A stretch of DNA of 6,805 bases from positions 1 to 6,805 of the forward strand of contig SKII01000148.1 of assembly GCA_007116505.1 (NCBI GenBank), read 5' to 3'. Shown one piece after another: positions 5,520-6,805 of the stretch (its first letter is position 1; the number at the start of each line of letters is the position of its first letter). This stretch comes from Nitriliruptoraceae bacterium (lineage in GTDB: Bacteria; Actinomycetota; Nitriliruptoria; Nitriliruptorales; Nitriliruptoraceae). The translations under genes and the position numbers were made by a program. The notes under the pieces were generated by a model. That model did no database searches, was not told the DNA's origin, and saw only the letters and a program-made list of their open reading frames with translations.

Positions 5520-5808
5520 GACGCGCCTGCACCTGCGGCGGGACGAGGGAGACGTCGGGTGCGGCGAGCCGGTCCCCCCGCTCGCCCGCCCGCAGCGCCG
5601 CCCCGACCGCTGCGCCACCCACGACGGTGACCTCCACGAGCAGCGCGAGCAGGACCGCGACGCCCGTGAGCCCGGCGAGGCTCCGCAGCGTCGGTCCGTC
5701 GCCGATCAGCCCCCCGACCAGCCATGCGACGAGCGTCGCCAGGACGAGCAGCGCGAGCCACCGGCGCAGGCGCCGGGCGATGCGCGCATGGTCGACGAGG
5801 CCGCTCAT
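5488..5808 (-). CDS. Small two-helix membrane protein, unknown function
   Basis: 106 residues. It starts with a basic segment (ARIARRLRR), then a first membrane helix (about 17-36, WLALLVLATLVAWLVGGLIG), a short loop with GDGPT, and a second helix (about 46-71, GLTGVAVLLALLVEVTVVGG). The C-terminus is charged and Arg-rich (RLRRRRGPAAR), so both ends are probably cytoplasmic. Its ATG (5808-5806) overlaps the TGA of the upstream gene as ATGA, indicating translational coupling; its own Shine-Dalgarno is weak. It is the last gene of a three-gene minus-strand operon, and its 3' end overlaps the convergent lipoprotein gene by 32 bases. A longer in-frame start at 5991 exists but would lie inside the upstream gene. 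I recognise no family. Confidence 0.75.
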   Translation of the reverse strand: MSGLVDHARIARRLRRWLALLVLATLVAWLVGGLIGDGPTLRSLAGLTGVAVLLALLVEVTVVGGAAVGAALRAGERGDRLAAPDVSLVPPQVQARLRRRRGPAAR

Positions 5809-6149
5809 CGGTCCGGCGCCCCGAGGTCGAGCCGCAGCGTCAGCAGGACGCGGGTGATCTCGGTGGAGATCGCCTCGATGTCGAGCGGCAGCCGGACGTC
5901 GTAGGTCGGGAAGAGCTCCATCTCTCCGACCTCGCCGGAGCTCGCACGCCACTCGCGCTCCGCGAGCACGCGTCCGAGCTCGAGCGTCCACGTCAGCACG
6001 ACATGGTCGCCGTAGTCGTGCAGCATGAAGGTCAGCACCCGGTTGAACGGCAGGTCCCAGCGTCGACCGCCGCGACGCGAGACCGACCGGGCCCGGAAGC
6101 CGAGCGCCTCCAGCTGGTCGTCGAAGGTCGGTGCCGTCGGGTCACTCAT
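5805..6149 (-). CDS. Small soluble protein of unknown family, middle gene of the operon
   Basis: 114 residues, with no signal peptide or membrane segment. The ATG at 6149 has GGAG 5 bases upstream and overlaps the previous stop as ATGA; the gene's own TGA overlaps the next ATG in the same way. The sequence alternates predicted strands and helices: FDDQLEALGFRARSV, RRWDLPFNRVLTFMLHDYGD, HVVLTWTLELGRVL, a central MELFPTYDVRLP, and a final helix-like IEAISTEITRVLLTLRLDL. The overall look (about 110 residues, alpha/beta, acidic patches) would suit a small chaperone-like or adaptor fold, but I cannot name one. Being coupled on both sides to membrane proteins, it may be a cytoplasmic partner of them; this is inference. 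Confidence 0.8.
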   Translation of the reverse strand: MSDPTAPTFDDQLEALGFRARSVSRRGGRRWDLPFNRVLTFMLHDYGDHVVLTWTLELGRVLAEREWRASSGEVGEMELFPTYDVRLPLDIEAISTEITRVLLTLRLDLGAPDR

Positions 6150-6805
6150 CCGTGCTCCGCCCGTCCTCGTGCCAGTGCGACGTCGGTGCCCTGCGCAGGC
6201 CAGCCGACGACCGTGAGCTCGGACAGCGCGACACCGTGCGGACCGCTGCCCGGGACGACCCGCGCGACCTGCAGGGTGATGCGCGTGGTGAGCTCCGGCT
6301 CGCGCAGGCGCACGACCTGGACCTGCCGTCCGAGATCGAGCAGGTCGACCCGGTGCGTCCGGCTCCCGTCGAAGGTCAGGAGGGCCTGCTGGAGCCTCCC
6401 GCTGAGCTCGTGGTCCTCCGGACTGCGATGGTCCCCGTTGCGCACCTGGAGGCGGTCCACCCACGCTGGGCTCTCGAGGACGAGCTCGATCGTCTCGACG
6501 ACGTCCTCGTCGGCGGGCAGGGCGATCCAGGCGCTGGACCCGTCCCCGTCGATCAACGCGAGGGGCGTGACCTCACGCCCCTCGACCTGCGCGGTCGAGG
6601 TGGTCGCCACCGACCGCACCGTGAGCAGTTCTGGAGCCCCGGGGTAGGCGGTGCGGTCGAGCACGACCGGCCCGAGCGGCGCGGGTCCCTCCGCCGTCGG
6701 ACGGCCGAGCGCCCCGGTGAGCAGCGCGCCCACGGCGAGCGCGAGGACGAGGGCCGCACCGACGCCCAGCGCCCGACGTCGCAGCTCTGCGCCGGAGCGG
6801 TCCGA
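6146..6805 (-). CDS. Membrane-anchored protein with discoidin-like (F5/8 type C-like) extracytoplasmic domain, N-terminus beyond the window
   Basis: 219 residues are visible and the frame is open at the right edge. A basic stretch (ELRRR) precedes one membrane helix (ALGVGAALVLALAVGALLTG), so the part beyond the window should be cytoplasmic and the C-terminal part outside. The outer domain resembles galactose-binding-like folds seen in actinobacterial membrane proteins: VRSVATTSTAQVEGREVTPL, LIDGDGSSAWIALP (compare the common 'xDGDxxTAW' motif), TIELVLESPAWVDRLQVRNG, LLTFDGSRTHRVDL, and GPHGVALSELTVVGW, where 'xAlSEl' is typical of the last strand. Ligand unknown. A GTG at 6733 could serve as a start but lies in the middle of the membrane helix, so I reject it. 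It is the first visible gene of an operon with two downstream small genes. Confidence 0.7.
   Translation of the reverse strand, partial: SDRSGAELRRRALGVGAALVLALAVGALLTGALGRPTAEGPAPLGPVVLDRTAYPGAPELLTVRSVATTSTAQVEGREVTPLALIDGDGSSAWIALPADEDVVETIELVLESPAWVDRLQVRNGDHRSPEDHELSGRLQQALLTFDGSRTHRVDLLDLGRQVQVVRLREPELTTRITLQVARVVPGSGPHGVALSELTVVGWPAQGTDVALARGRAEHG

Noticed and set aside
4425..5618. Open frame of 397 codons on the minus strand
   Set aside because: It is antisense to the thioredoxin-like lipoprotein, which has a signal peptide, lipobox and recognisable domain; the antisense product has none.
6146..6733. GTG at 6733 as start of the discoidin-like gene
   Set aside because: It falls in the middle of a membrane helix whose first half and preceding Arg residues are encoded upstream in the same frame up to the window edge.

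Overview
The window is very GC-rich, with codons strongly biased to G or C at the third position. It carries a Gram-positive/actinobacterial-type LexA (SOS) box and actinobacterial-style genes (a DUF6504-like protein next to a DnaE2-like polymerase, and Gly/Pro-rich lipoproteins). Together these suggest a high-GC actinobacterium. The sequence alone does not identify the genus. Coding density is high and no stretch longer than about 180 bases lacks a gene. I see no rRNA, tRNA, CRISPR array, insertion sequence or phage gene.

Left half (1-3304, minus strand): an SOS-type mutagenesis/repair unit. A well-formed promoter (TTGACG, 18 bases, TAGCAT) is followed at once by a near-perfect LexA box, then by an untranslated leader of roughly 140 bases. 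The leader ends in a strong hairpin touching the Shine-Dalgarno sequence of a 92-residue DUF6504-like gene. Eleven bases after that gene, a DnaE-family DNA polymerase III alpha subunit begins at a GTG and runs off the left edge (944 codons visible). It has all three polymerase aspartates but a ruined PHP metal site, which fits a DnaE2-like, error-prone alpha subunit without built-in proofreading.

Middle (3301-5519): two divergent lipoprotein genes separated by about 104 bases. The minus-strand one is an OpuAC-type substrate-binding lipoprotein (glycine betaine/choline/osmoprotectant class) carrying a collagen-like Gly/Pro-rich insertion; no permease or ATPase is visible. The plus-strand one is a lipoprotein with a beta-rich N-terminal region and a C-terminal thioredoxin-like domain with a CX4C cysteine pair.

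Right end (5488-6805, minus strand): a tight three-gene operon with two ATGA start/stop overlaps. It encodes a single-pass membrane protein with a discoidin-like extracytoplasmic domain (cut by the right edge), a 114-residue soluble protein of unknown family, and a 106-residue protein with two membrane segments. Its last gene overlaps the tail of the thioredoxin-like gene by 32 bases.

The most interesting part is the control region 3131-3304, where promoter, LexA box, leader hairpin and two Shine-Dalgarno sequences are stacked in front of the DUF6504-dnaE pair.
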